Assembly (NCBI RefSeq): GCF_018381315.1
Contig: NZ_JAGZSD010000014.1
Location: forward strand, 20,550-84,549
DNA length: 64,000 bases
Origin: Anaerostipes sp.
GTDB taxonomy: Bacteria; Bacillota; Clostridia; Lachnospirales; Lachnospiraceae
Reading direction: 5' to 3'
Part shown: one piece after another, positions 51,021 through 60,144 of the stretch
How positions within the stretch are numbered: position 1 is the first letter of the stretch
Layout: every line of letters begins with the position of its first letter
Translations under genes and position numbers: made by a program
Notes under the pieces: generated by a model
Told to the model about the DNA's origin: nothing
Seen by the model: only the letters and a program-made list of their open reading frames with translations
Database searches by the model: none

Positions 51021-51794
51021 ATGAAATTCAGGCCATGCATTGACATACATAACGGAAAGATAAAACAGATCGTAGGCGGCAGCCTTTTAGACAAGGGAGA
51101 CTGTGCAGAAGAAAATTTTGTTTCCGTACACGATGGAAGTTTTTATGGTAAACTATACAGAAAGCATCAGTTGTCCGGAGGGCATATCATTATCCTGAAT
51201 CCAAAAAGCTCAGAGTACTATGATGCCGATGTGGAAGAAGCGCTGTCAGCACTTCGTGCATTTCCGGGAGGGCTTCAGATAGGGGGCGGCATCACAGATG
51301 AAAATGCTTCCTTTTTCATTGAGCAGGGAGCTTCCCATGTGGTTGTGACCTCGTTCGTATTCTCTGACGGTGCAGTCCGGCTTGACCGGCTGAAAAAGCT
51401 TGTGCAGGCGGTGGGACGGGAGCATCTGGTGCTGGATCTCAGCTGCCGCAGGAAGGATGGAAAGTATTATATCGTTACCGACCGCTGGCAGAAGTTCACA
51501 GATGTGGTCCTTACAGAGGAACGGCTGAAAGAGCTGGAAGAGTACTGCACAGAATACCTCATCCACGGGGTTGATGTGGAAGGAAAAGGGCAGGGCATTG
51601 ATGAAGGCCTGGTGCGTATCCTTGGGGCTTATTCAGGGAATCCTGTGACCTATGCGGGGGGCATTAAGGATTTTGATGACCTTGAATTGATTAAAAGAGA
51701 AGGAAAAGGGAAGGTAGATGTGACGATCGGAAGCGCCCTGGATTTGTTCGGCGGTCCGATGGAGTTTGATAAAGTCCTCAGTCACTGTGATTAA
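51021..51794 (+). CDS. hisA: ProFAR isomerase HisA, fungal (HIS6-like) type
   Basis: 257 residues, a (beta/alpha)8 barrel of histidine synthesis. Catalytic Asp residues are in FRPCIDIHNGKIKQIVGG and LVLDLSCRRKDGKYY; phosphate-binding glycines are in LQIGGGITDE and TYAGGIKDF. The insertion of residues such as AEENFVSVHDGSFYGKLYRK is the pattern of the eukaryotic HisA subgroup, also found in some Clostridia. No other his genes are present here. Confidence 0.85.
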   Translation: MKFRPCIDIHNGKIKQIVGGSLLDKGDCAEENFVSVHDGSFYGKLYRKHQLSGGHIIILNPKSSEYYDADVEEALSALRAFPGGLQIGGGITDENASFFIEQGASHVVVTSFVFSDGAVRLDRLKKLVQAVGREHLVLDLSCRRKDGKYYIVTDRWQKFTDVVLTEERLKELEEYCTEYLIHGVDVEGKGQGIDEGLVRILGAYSGNPVTYAGGIKDFDDLELIKREGKGKVDVTIGSALDLFGGPMEFDKVLSHCD

Positions 51795-51813
51795 TATTGG
51801 AGGAGTAAATTAT

Positions 51814-52299
51814 ATGAAACTATGGTATGAAGCTAGCAATTTTACGATTCAGCCTCACTGGGTCATTCCGTTTGCTGTCTTGGGAGTGATCGGGCTGATT
51901 CTGGTACTTGCTTCTAAAAAGTCTTTTTTTAAGCTTCTGGGAGGCGTATGTCTGGTAATCTGTGCCGTGACAGCTTTAAGATTCTGTTATGGATATGTGA
52001 GGATCATCCACACCTATAAGCAGGGAGATTATAAGACGGTAGAAGGATATGTAGAGAATTTTATTCCGGCGTCCAAGGGAGGAGAGACCAATGAAGATAC
52101 GGAGCAGGAAAGCTTCGACATCAGAGGTGTGCATTTTTCCTACGGAGACCGTTTTATCAAAAAGTTCGGATACCATCTTCCGTCTACACAGGGAGGATAT
52201 ATCAAGAAAGACGGACAGTATTTAAGGCTCGGCTATATTGATACCGAAGACCAGGGATATGTTATCGTAAAGATTGAAGAGCGAAGAGCAAAAAAATAG
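51814..52299 (+). CDS. Membrane protein of unknown function, 161 aa
   Basis: Two membrane segments near residues 15-35 and 40-60 (WVIPFAVLGVIGLILVLA, LLGGVCLVICAVTALRF), followed by ~100 soluble residues. I do not recognise the family. GGAGGAG lies 8 bases before the ATG at 51814. Co-directional with hisA and 20 bases after it. Confidence 0.7.
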   Translation: MKLWYEASNFTIQPHWVIPFAVLGVIGLILVLASKKSFFKLLGGVCLVICAVTALRFCYGYVRIIHTYKQGDYKTVEGYVENFIPASKGGETNEDTEQESFDIRGVHFSYGDRFIKKFGYHLPSTQGGYIKKDGQYLRLGYIDTEDQGYVIVKIEERRAKK

Positions 52300-52382
52300 T
52301 GGAACAGGAAAGCTGTGCCGCCCGGACAAGGGAGGTGCAGCTTTTTGTGAATATTTTGAAGTATGATTGACAGGAGGTGTCT

Positions 52383-53507
52383 ATGAAAAAAGTTGTCGTT
52401 GCAGGATGTCTGTGTCTGGATATCACACCGGAGTTTCACGACAGCCGGGAAGGGGAGAAGAAAAGTGCTGCAGAGTGGTTTCTTCCGGGAAAGCTTATGC
52501 AGGTAGGAGAAGCTTCTATCCATACCGGGGGAGCCGTCGCAAATACCGGACTTGCTTTCCGGCATTTTGGTGCTGATGTGTCTCTGATGGGAAAAGTGGG
52601 AGATGATGCGTTCGGAAAACTGGTTCTGGATCTTTTAGACCGGCATGGAGGGAGACAAGGGGCTGCCGTTTCAAAGGACTGTTCTACGGCATATACAGTC
52701 GTGCTTGCCCCTCCCGGGATCGACCGGATCTTTTTTCATAATCCGGGGGCCAATGATGTCTTTGGATTAGATGACTTGGATTTTGAGGAGATTGCGCAGG
52801 CAGACTTGTTCCATCTCGGCTATCCGACGATTATGAGAAGGATGTTTGAACATCCGGATGAACTTGTGGAGATTTTTTCCCGGGTAAAAGAACTGGGAGT
52901 AAAGACTTCTCTGGATTTAACCGCTATTGAGGAAGACAGCGATGCGGCCAAAGCTGACTGGCCGGCTCTGCTTCAGGAGCTTCTGCCCAAAGTAGACTTT
53001 TTTGTGCCGAGTGCGGAGGAAATCTGCTTTCTCATCGACCGGGACAGATATGATCAATGGATGGAAAGGGCATCCGGAGGTGATCTGACCGAATATCTCG
53101 AAATAGAGAATGACATTCGGCCTCTTGCAGACCGGCTGCTTACATGGGGCGCCGGAATTGTTCTGATAAAATGCGGCATCAAAGGTCTGTATCTTAAGAC
53201 CGGGAAAAGCCAGGAGCTGCCGGAGAGCTGGCAGGACATTGAGTTATTTGAGCCCAGCTATCAGGCAGAGAGGGTCCGCTCTGCCACCGGTGCCGGCGAT
53301 GTCAGCATTGCCGCATTTCTTACGGCTCTGCTGGAAGGAAAAGAGCCTGGGCGCTGTCTTTCTCTCGCAGCAGCTGCCGGAGCCTGCTGCGTCACAGAAT
53401 ATGACTCCTTAAGCGGTCTGCTGACTATGGAGGAGATGGAAGAAAAGATTGATCAGGGATGGGAGAAAAATAACAGCCCAGTCTCTGAGTATTTGGAGCC
53501 AGAGTAA
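52383..53507 (+). CDS. PfkB-family carbohydrate/nucleoside kinase
   Basis: 374 residues. ASIHTGGAVANTGLAFRHFG and the catalytic ATGAGDVSIAAF with its Asp are PfkB signatures. Long for the family because of an insertion near residues 215-240. The substrate cannot be told. ATG at 52383 lies 6 bases after AGGAGG. Confidence 0.87.
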   Translation: MKKVVVAGCLCLDITPEFHDSREGEKKSAAEWFLPGKLMQVGEASIHTGGAVANTGLAFRHFGADVSLMGKVGDDAFGKLVLDLLDRHGGRQGAAVSKDCSTAYTVVLAPPGIDRIFFHNPGANDVFGLDDLDFEEIAQADLFHLGYPTIMRRMFEHPDELVEIFSRVKELGVKTSLDLTAIEEDSDAAKADWPALLQELLPKVDFFVPSAEEICFLIDRDRYDQWMERASGGDLTEYLEIENDIRPLADRLLTWGAGIVLIKCGIKGLYLKTGKSQELPESWQDIELFEPSYQAERVRSATGAGDVSIAAFLTALLEGKEPGRCLSLAAAAGACCVTEYDSLSGLLTMEEMEEKIDQGWEKNNSPVSEYLEPE

Positions 53508-53512
53508 AATGA

Positions 53513-53556
53513 AAAAAAGACAGACAGAAGTGCAAGTCTTCCGTCTGTCTTTTTTT
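53513..53556. terminator. Bidirectional intrinsic terminator
   Basis: AAAAAAAGACAGACAGAAG / CTTC-C-GTCTGTCTTTTTTT between convergent genes, A-run on one side and T-run on the other. Confidence 0.92.
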
Positions 53557-54025
53557 ATTTTTTGCCTGATACATTTCTGGATGCTTCAATTGTTTTTTTC
53601 TTAAACTTCTTGAAGAATCCTTTTGGTTCCTGCGGCGGTGCAACATTCCGCAGATTGTGGATTTCGGTAATATATATGCCGCTGACTTTGGCCTTAATCT
53701 CAGCTTTTACAGGTACCTGGTCATAAATCAGTTCATCACATAACAATGGAGTGATCTTTGGTCCGATCTTTACTTTTACCACAGGCACTTTGGCAATTTT
53801 GGCACGCTTCGGAATCTGGTCGATAACCATTTTCGGGAATCCTGCTTCTGTCATCTTCATCTTCTTCTTATCAATGACCAGCATTGAATACATCTGTGCT
53901 GCGCTTTCCAGCTGTTCGCGCTGGGCTTCCTGCTTTTTCTGAAGTTTGTTTCCTACAAAATACAGAATGGCAAGAACAGCAAGAATTATAACCGCGATAA
54001 TCAATAAAACCATCCATACTTGCAT
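53555..54025 (-). CDS. Membrane-anchored protein of unknown function, 156 aa
   Basis: One N-terminal membrane segment (VWMVLLIIAVIILAVLAILY), a short coiled-coil-like stretch (KLQKKQEAQREQLESAAQ), then a soluble, Lys-rich domain with several Val/Ile strands (VPVVKVKIGPKITPLLCDEL). Not a family I can name; it looks like a conserved Lachnospiraceae protein. Confidence 0.7.
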   Translation of the reverse strand: MQVWMVLLIIAVIILAVLAILYFVGNKLQKKQEAQREQLESAAQMYSMLVIDKKKMKMTEAGFPKMVIDQIPKRAKIAKVPVVKVKIGPKITPLLCDELIYDQVPVKAEIKAKVSGIYITEIHNLRNVAPPQEPKGFFKKFKKKTIEASRNVSGKK

Positions 54026-54104
54026 TTCTTTCTTCCTCCTGGCTCTTTACATCTTTAACTTCATGCCTTCACACGGCATGCCTAAATGACATTATATCAT
54101 CTTT

Positions 54105-54842
54105 TTAAGCCATTGTCTTATGTTTTTTTCTCATTTCGATAATTTCTTCACGAACTGCGGCGCCCAAATGTTTCTGAGTCTGACGGTCCAGCTGGTCAGG
54201 GTAGATCGGTGCGCCGAATGTAATATGCACTTCGGCCGGCTTTACTGTATATTTCTTGTTGTTTTCCAGAATATCTGCCGTCCCGGAAATAGCCATAGGA
54301 ATAACCGGAACCTTCGCTTTCAGAGCAGGTCGTAAGCTTCCTTCCTTAAATGCGTGAGGCTCTTCATCCTGGCTTCTTGTCCCCTCGGGGAAGATCACCA
54401 TAGAAAAACCGTTTTTCAAATATTCTGTACCCTTGTTGATGGTTTTCATACCTTCTTTTATGTTTTTCCTGTCCAGAAACAGGCAGTTGATAAATGTCAT
54501 CCAGTGGCTTAAACAAGGGATTTTGCCCATCTCGTTTTTTGCAAAAAAGCCTGCACCGTGGGGAGTTGCCACGTAGCTGCACAGAATATCATAGTAACTG
54601 CTGTGATTTCCCACAAAAAGAACTGCTGTGTCCTCTGGAATATTCTCACGGCCGTCCACAATAATTTTCGTTCCTGCAAATCCCAGACAGATTTTAAAGG
54701 CATTCATAACCATGGACTGGGCTTTTTCAGCCCTTTTATGTTCCTGACCGGTCCTGTTCCAGTGATTGAACAGAGGATATAATGGGAAGGTCAGAGTCAA
54801 AAAGAAAAACAGATATATAATATCAGCAAAAAAACGAATCAT
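54105..54842 (-). CDS. plsC: 1-acyl-sn-glycerol-3-phosphate acyltransferase
   Basis: 245 residues. Makes phosphatidic acid in phospholipid synthesis. The catalytic HX4D is in VGNHSSYYDIL, and the glycerol-phosphate-binding motif in FPEGTRSQDEEP. One N-terminal membrane segment. ATG at 54842 follows AAAGGAGA; the longer frame to 54941 overlaps the pncB region without a ribosome site. Confidence 0.93.
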   Translation of the reverse strand: MIRFFADIIYLFFFLTLTFPLYPLFNHWNRTGQEHKRAEKAQSMVMNAFKICLGFAGTKIIVDGRENIPEDTAVLFVGNHSSYYDILCSYVATPHGAGFFAKNEMGKIPCLSHWMTFINCLFLDRKNIKEGMKTINKGTEYLKNGFSMVIFPEGTRSQDEEPHAFKEGSLRPALKAKVPVIPMAISGTADILENNKKYTVKPAEVHITFGAPIYPDQLDRQTQKHLGAAVREEIIEMRKKHKTMA

Positions 54843-54937
54843 AGAGATTCTCCTTTCAATACTTTGACATACTTTATTGGCTTTCCGGACTGCCTGTAAA
54901 CACAGTCCCGAAAGATGGTAAAAACAACTGCAAATTG

Positions 54938-56386
54938 TCACACTTTTTGTGACAGCAGCTCATTCTTCAGATCATAGAGAGACTTTGAAAGATCCACATA
55001 CACATTCTGGGGATTAACCAGACGCCTTGTCTCATCCCAGAGAGTATTGAGTTCACCGATACAGTAATCTCTGATCTCCATAGCGGAAGGATTTTCGTAT
55101 ACACACTGTCCTTTCAGGAACACGGGAACGAGGAGTTCTCTCAGTGTATAGGTTCCGCCTATGATTGTAGACTTTTTCCAGGTGGCAGCCGGATCAAAGA
55201 TTACCAGATCTTCCTTGGAAGAATAAGACTCTTCTGCAAGGCAGATTAAATCCGCACGGATTTTGCCCGTAATCTTGTCATAAATCCTGTAGACTGTTTT
55301 GTCCCCCGGATTGGTTACTTTTACGGGATTCTCTGAAATTTTTATTTTGGCTGTAAAGTTCTTCTCATCTCTATGTTTTGCAGCGGCAAGTTTATAAACT
55401 CCGCCGAACGCAGGACAGTCTGAAGATGTGATCAGCTTTGTGCCAACTCCCCAGGAAGTAATCGGTGCACCCTGAAGCTTAAGGCTCTGTATAAGATTCT
55501 CATCCAGGTCACTGGAGGCAGAGATAATGGCTTCGGGGAATCCGGCTTCATCCAGCATAACTCTGGCCTTTTTAGACAGATAAGCCAGATCTCCGCTGTC
55601 TAAGCGGATACCGATCTTTTTAGGCTGGATGCCCTGTTCTCTCAGCTCTTTGAATACCCGGATTGCATTGGGAACACCGGATTTTAATGTGTCATAGGTG
55701 TCTACAAGCAGCAGGCAGGCATCCGGGTAAAGAGAGGCATAGGTTTTAAATGCAGTATACTCATCCGGGAAACTCATAATCCAGCTGTGGGCATGAGTAC
55801 CCAGCACCGGAATATCAAACATCTTTCCGGCAAGTACATTGGAAGTCCCGTCACATCCTCCGATCACTGCAGCTCTTGCACCGTAAGTACCTGCATCGGC
55901 ACCCTGGGCGCGTCTTAAACCAAATTCCATCACACCGCTGCCTCCGGCCGCATAGACCACCCGTGAGGCTTTTGTAGCGATCAGGCTCTGATGGTTTATA
56001 ATGTTTAGGATGGCAGTCTCAATGAGCTGGGCTTCCATCATAGGTGCCGTCACCTTCAGGAGAGGCTCCATTGGAAATACAACAGTTCCTTCCGGTATGG
56101 CATGAATATCGCCGGTAAAATGGTATCCGGCAAGGTATTCCAGAAAATCTTCGTCAAACAGGCCAAGGCTTCGCAAGTAATCAATATCTTCATAAGAAAA
56201 AGACAGATTTTTGATATAGTCTGTCACCAGGTCAAGTCCGCAGGTGATGGCATAGCCGCTGCCGGATGGGTTGTCCCGGTAAAAGACATCAAAGATCACA
56301 GTTTCATCGTTGCCGGACTTATAATATCCCTGCATCATGGTCAGTTCATATAAATCCGTCAGCAATGTAAAATTTCGAGTCATCAT
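54938..56386 (-). CDS. pncB: Nicotinate phosphoribosyltransferase
   Basis: 482 residues. First step of nicotinate salvage to NAD. NFTLLTDLYELTMMQGYYKS, VMEFGLRRAQGADAG (with the loop before the active-site His region, LGTHAHSWIMSFPDE) and IRLDSGDLAYLSKKAR are diagnostic. Start at the first of two ATGs (56386) after AAGGAG. Confidence 0.95.
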   Translation of the reverse strand: MMTRNFTLLTDLYELTMMQGYYKSGNDETVIFDVFYRDNPSGSGYAITCGLDLVTDYIKNLSFSYEDIDYLRSLGLFDEDFLEYLAGYHFTGDIHAIPEGTVVFPMEPLLKVTAPMMEAQLIETAILNIINHQSLIATKASRVVYAAGGSGVMEFGLRRAQGADAGTYGARAAVIGGCDGTSNVLAGKMFDIPVLGTHAHSWIMSFPDEYTAFKTYASLYPDACLLLVDTYDTLKSGVPNAIRVFKELREQGIQPKKIGIRLDSGDLAYLSKKARVMLDEAGFPEAIISASSDLDENLIQSLKLQGAPITSWGVGTKLITSSDCPAFGGVYKLAAAKHRDEKNFTAKIKISENPVKVTNPGDKTVYRIYDKITGKIRADLICLAEESYSSKEDLVIFDPAATWKKSTIIGGTYTLRELLVPVFLKGQCVYENPSAMEIRDYCIGELNTLWDETRRLVNPQNVYVDLSKSLYDLKNELLSQKV

Positions 56387-56466
56387 CCCCCGATATCTCC
56401 TTTTAGTAGTTAGTTTCTGACTAATCGTCATATTGCCTATATTATACCATAAAAAGCAGAATAGTA

Positions 56467-56724
56467 TCAGAGTTCGGTCTCTAATATTGTTAAAAGCTGC
56501 TGTTTTACAGATTCTTCATCCGGCCCCTCAACCGTGATAAACAACTCATCTCCGCAGCAGGCTCCCAGAGCCATGAGATCAATAGGGTTTTGGGCGGCAG
56601 CTTCATTTCCGTTGCAGGAAAGCAGAATAGAACAGCCGGTGCTTCTTGCCAAAGCGATAATGGACACACAGGGACGGGCATGCAGTCCGTTGTGTGCTTC
56701 GATCTTATAAGAAAGTGTTTGCAT
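56467..56724 (-). CDS. HPr-like PTS phosphocarrier lacking the Ser46 site
   Basis: 85 residues. The PEP-dependent site His15 is kept in NGLHARP. The regulatory Ser46 of Gram-positive HPr is Asn here (AAAQNPIDLMALGACC). So it can carry phosphate but should not be a target of HPr kinase. It is divergent from the LevR-type activator and probably serves the mannose-class PTS or its regulator. GGAGG precedes the ATG. Confidence 0.88.
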   Translation of the reverse strand: MQTLSYKIEAHNGLHARPCVSIIALARSTGCSILLSCNGNEAAAQNPIDLMALGACCGDELFITVEGPDEESVKQQLLTILETEL

Positions 56725-56740
56725 GAGATAAAACCTCCAA

Positions 56741-56798
56741 ATGTTACCTGATTTATTTTGGTATTTTGATATAATCTTATTACTTTCTATGGTAACAT
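56741..56798. promoter_or_regulatory. Separated inverted repeat between hpr and levR
   Basis: ATGTTACC (56741-56748) and GGTAACAT (56791-56798) are perfect inverted copies 50 bases apart, flanking TATAAT at 56770-56775. May be a split operator for the divergent pair. Confidence 0.4.
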
Positions 56799-56879
56799 AT
56801 TGTAAAAGATAAAATCCATAAAATTGTATGGATAATTCGAATTTCGTTCTGAAATGTCATAATAGCTGGAGGGAAAGCT

Positions 56880-59558
56880 ATGGAGAGAGAGAAAAAGACC
56901 AATAAACAAAGGCTTTTGGAACAGGTTGAAAAGAAGGCCAGAGGAAAAACGCAGGGAGTGGATGCATCGCGGCTTGCCCAAAGTTTGGGTATTCCAAGAA
57001 ATCTTGCCAGCAGCCTGCTCAATGAACTGGCAGCGGAAGGAAAGATCAGAAAAATAAAGACCAGACCGGTGCTGTTTTACTCCGACCGGGAGGAAGCTGA
57101 GGAAGAAAGAGATGAAGAGAACCCGTTCCACGGCTTCATCGGCTATGACAAAAGCCTGAAAGACCAAGTGGATAAATGCCGCCTGGCTGCCAGCTATCCA
57201 AACAGAGGGATGCCGGTTATGATTCTGGGACCCAGCGGTGTCGGAAAAAGCATGCTGGCAGAATACATATACCGCTACGCAAAATATAAAAAAATGATCC
57301 CGGAGGATGCTCCGTTTGTTGTCTTAAACTGTGCGGACTACGCAAACAATAAGGAGCTTTTGTCCTCTATTTTATTTGGCTACAGAAAAGGGGCATTTAC
57401 AGGAGCTGCAGAAACCACGGAGGGTCTGTTCCAAAAGGCGCACAGAGGGTATTTGTTTTTGGACGAGTTCCACAGGCTTCCGCCGGAAGGGCAGGAAAAG
57501 CTGTTTAGGTATATTGACAAGGGGGTGGTAGCAAAGATCGGCGACAGCAGCCGGGAATCCAAAGTGGATGTGCGTCTGATCTTTGCCACTACGGAAGACA
57601 TCAGTACCATGCTGGATACATTCATACGCAGGGTTCCGGTGATGATCGAGATTCCTTCGTTTTCGGAGAGGACCATCGAGGAAAGATTTCAGATTATCTG
57701 CAGGCTGTTTTCTCAGGAAGCTGAAACAATGGAATGCAGGTTTCAGGTCAGCAGCAATGTCATGAACCAGCTTTTGATGCTGGATTTAAAGGGCAACATC
57801 GGAAGCCTTAAAAATGCAGTAAAGCTGTGCTGTGCAGGTGCATTCTGCAGGGAAGAAGGAGATCCGGTAAAAGTCCGTGTACGGGATTTGAGCGATCATT
57901 ACCGGTTTGAGAGGGGAAAGTCCCAAATACAGTACATAGCAGAACCCGTGGTAATTGATAAGGACTGGAAGCCCAAAGAGACAGCCAGCCCGAAGGGAGA
58001 GAAGGTCCGGAGCAGTCTTGACTTTGGCGAACTTCAGCGGCTCTTGGGACGCTTCCAGAACCATGGCATTTCTCAGGAGCGTTTCCGGTCAAAGGTTTAT
58101 AAGATGCTGGAAGGCTTCACCGGCAGTGTGATGGATGTGAGCGGTGATGAGATGACAGAAGGCATTTATCAGGGGGCTATTGAGAAAATTCTGTATTATC
58201 TCCAGAATAACTATGGACTCCAGTATAATGGAACTATGCTGACTGTATTGAGCAGAACCCTGCTTTTGTTCAGCAGGGATCTCAGTTACTCAGAAGAGGA
58301 AATGGAGGATCTTAAAAAGACGGAAGATCTCATACGCAGGCAGCTGTACAGATGCTATAAAATGAGTGCCATCTTTTATGAAATGGCCAGGCAGACGATT
58401 GATTACGAAGCATGCCCGCAGATGATCCGCATTTTTGTTGCACTTTATTTCTACTGCAGGATGGACGTGCAGAACGATCTGAGCAATGCGGTTATAGTAG
58501 CCCATGGCTATGCCACTGCATCCAGCATTGCCAGTATGGCAAACCGTATGTTTGGACAGTACATTTTTGAGGCCTTTGATATGCCGTTTGACATTGAAAA
58601 AAAGGAAGTTGTAAAGAAGATCAGAAACTATCTGAAGCGGGTAGATACTTCAAAAGGGCTCCTGCTGTTTGTGGATACAGGGTCCCTGCTGGATATCGCA
58701 GAGGATATTCAGGCCGAGGTAGAAGGCGATCTCGGAATTATCAATAATATCACGACTCAGATGGCCATGGAAGCGGGAGAAAGGATTCTTCAGAGAGAAG
58801 GAATCCATTTCATTGTGGAACAGGTCGTTAAACATAACGTGACGAACTTTACTTATATCAAGCAGAGGAAAAAGACAGATGCCATCGTGGTCTGCTGTAT
58901 CACAGGTATCGGAACGGCGATCAAGATCAGGGATATGCTCAGGGAGAGCTTCAGAGAGACGGAAGTGGAAGTGACTGCCTGTGAGTATCAGGAACTGGCG
59001 TCTGAAAAGCCACAGTGCGGAGTGTTTCATAAGTACAATGTTCTATTTGTCATCTCTACCATTGAACTGGAGGTTCAGGATAAGCACACACTTCTTTTAA
59101 ATGATCTCGTGACCGAAAAAGGAAAGCACTTAATAGAAGAAGGCTTGAGGGGAAAGTATCCTGAGAGAGTTATACGTCAGGTGATGACAAATATCATCAA
59201 GGGTTTCAGCATGAGAAATATTATCGGACAGCTTACGATCCTGAATCCGGATAAAATTATTCTGGATGTGGAGGAAGCGGTGGAAAAGATAGAGGCATTC
59301 AGCGGCACAGCATTTTCTGTTGATCTGAAAAAGATGCTGTATATCCACATCTGCATCATGGTGGAACGTCTGATCCTGGAAAAGGGGAGGCTGATGCCGG
59401 ATGATGAGTCAGCATTTGAGAAGTGTCACGCAGATTTCATAAATAACGTAAAAAACAGCCTATCTGTCATAGAATCCAAATATAATGTGTCAGTCAACCT
59501 GAAAGAAATAAAACTAATTTACGAATTAATCACCGCAAAAAGCGGAAGCTCTGCATAG
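56880..59558 (+). CDS. levR: LevR-type sigma-54 activator with PRD and PTS domains
   Basis: 892 residues. A winged-helix N-terminus (~1-70) is followed by an AAA+ domain with Walker A MILGPSGVGKS (near 114-124) and the sigma-54 contact loop GAFTGA (171-176). Then come a PRD near 420-530, an EIIA-mannose-like domain with the His in VIVAHGYATASS, an EIIB-like block (VVCCITGIGTAIKIRDML) and a last PRD. Phosphorylation by PTS proteins sets its activity. GGAGGG lies 6 bases before the ATG. It should activate the sigma-54 promoter at 59661. Confidence 0.93.
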   Translation: MEREKKTNKQRLLEQVEKKARGKTQGVDASRLAQSLGIPRNLASSLLNELAAEGKIRKIKTRPVLFYSDREEAEEERDEENPFHGFIGYDKSLKDQVDKCRLAASYPNRGMPVMILGPSGVGKSMLAEYIYRYAKYKKMIPEDAPFVVLNCADYANNKELLSSILFGYRKGAFTGAAETTEGLFQKAHRGYLFLDEFHRLPPEGQEKLFRYIDKGVVAKIGDSSRESKVDVRLIFATTEDISTMLDTFIRRVPVMIEIPSFSERTIEERFQIICRLFSQEAETMECRFQVSSNVMNQLLMLDLKGNIGSLKNAVKLCCAGAFCREEGDPVKVRVRDLSDHYRFERGKSQIQYIAEPVVIDKDWKPKETASPKGEKVRSSLDFGELQRLLGRFQNHGISQERFRSKVYKMLEGFTGSVMDVSGDEMTEGIYQGAIEKILYYLQNNYGLQYNGTMLTVLSRTLLLFSRDLSYSEEEMEDLKKTEDLIRRQLYRCYKMSAIFYEMARQTIDYEACPQMIRIFVALYFYCRMDVQNDLSNAVIVAHGYATASSIASMANRMFGQYIFEAFDMPFDIEKKEVVKKIRNYLKRVDTSKGLLLFVDTGSLLDIAEDIQAEVEGDLGIINNITTQMAMEAGERILQREGIHFIVEQVVKHNVTNFTYIKQRKKTDAIVVCCITGIGTAIKIRDMLRESFRETEVEVTACEYQELASEKPQCGVFHKYNVLFVISTIELEVQDKHTLLLNDLVTEKGKHLIEEGLRGKYPERVIRQVMTNIIKGFSMRNIIGQLTILNPDKIILDVEEAVEKIEAFSGTAFSVDLKKMLYIHICIMVERLILEKGRLMPDDESAFEKCHADFINNVKNSLSVIESKYNVSVNLKEIKLIYELITAKSGSSA

Positions 59559-59578
59559 AATTGCAGAGCTTCTTTTTT
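59545..59578 (+). terminator. Intrinsic terminator overlapping the levR stop
   Basis: GAAGCTCTGCA / TGCAGAGCTTC, 11-bp stem, then six T. The left arm lies in the last codons of levR. Confidence 0.92.
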
Positions 59579-59655
59579 GCTGCACACAAATACTGGCGCG
59601 CAAAATGAACAAGCCTCTCAAAAAATGAGGGTGTGCCCGCTTTGCTCTTGCATAA
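59579..59655 (+). repeat. Terminator-linked structured repeat, partial copy 3
   Basis: Starts right after the levR terminator T-run. GGCGCGCAAAATGAACAAGC, CTCAAAAAATGAGGG and TGCCCGCTTTGCTCTT match the right half of copy 1 with an internal deletion; the leading hairpin is lost. Confidence 0.7.
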
Positions 59656-59660
59656 GAAAG

Positions 59661-59677
59661 TTGGCACAGTATTTGCT
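59661..59677 (+). promoter_or_regulatory. Sigma-54 promoter of the mannose-class PTS operon
   Basis: TTGGCACAGTATTTGCT: -24 GG and -12 GC are 10 bases apart as required. It lies just after a gene for a GAFTGA-carrying activator and 50 bases before EIIA. Confidence 0.9.
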
Positions 59678-59727
59678 GTATAGTCTTATATAAACTTTTT
59701 ACAGCCACATGCAAAAGGAGGACAGAG

Positions 59728-60144
59728 ATGATTGGAATGGTGATAGCGGCACACGGAGGGTTTGGGAAAGAGCTGCTGAACAGTGCATCACTGGTCGTCG
59801 GACCGGTTAAGGGGTGTGCCTCATGGTCCCTGAATCCCGGGGATAACATTGAGAGGACCGGACAAAAGCTGAAAGAACTTTTAGAAGCAATGGATCAAGA
59901 GGGAGGGGGGATTGTTTTTACGGATATCTGGGGAGGTACACCGGCCAATCTTGCACTGAAATACTCCAGGAACAAAAAGATCAAAGTGATCTCCGGAGCG
60001 AGCCTGCCGATGATACTGGAATTTATGAACCTAAGAGAGGAACTTGGGCTGGATGAAACTTGTGCCCGCTGTGTGGAAGCGGCAAGGAGAGGGTCCGTCA
60101 TCATCAGTGACCTGTTTAATGAAAGGAGGAAAGAAAATGGCTGA
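59728..60144 (+). CDS. PTS EIIA, mannose class
   Basis: 138 residues. The phosphorylated His is in GMVIAAHGGFGKELL; FTDIWGGTPANLAL is conserved. First gene of the sigma-54 operon. Accepts phosphate from an HPr and passes it to EIIB. AAAGGAGG lies before the ATG. It overlaps EIIB by 8 bases. Confidence 0.92.
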   Translation: MIGMVIAAHGGFGKELLNSASLVVGPVKGCASWSLNPGDNIERTGQKLKELLEAMDQEGGGIVFTDIWGGTPANLALKYSRNKKIKVISGASLPMILEFMNLREELGLDETCARCVEAARRGSVIISDLFNERRKENG

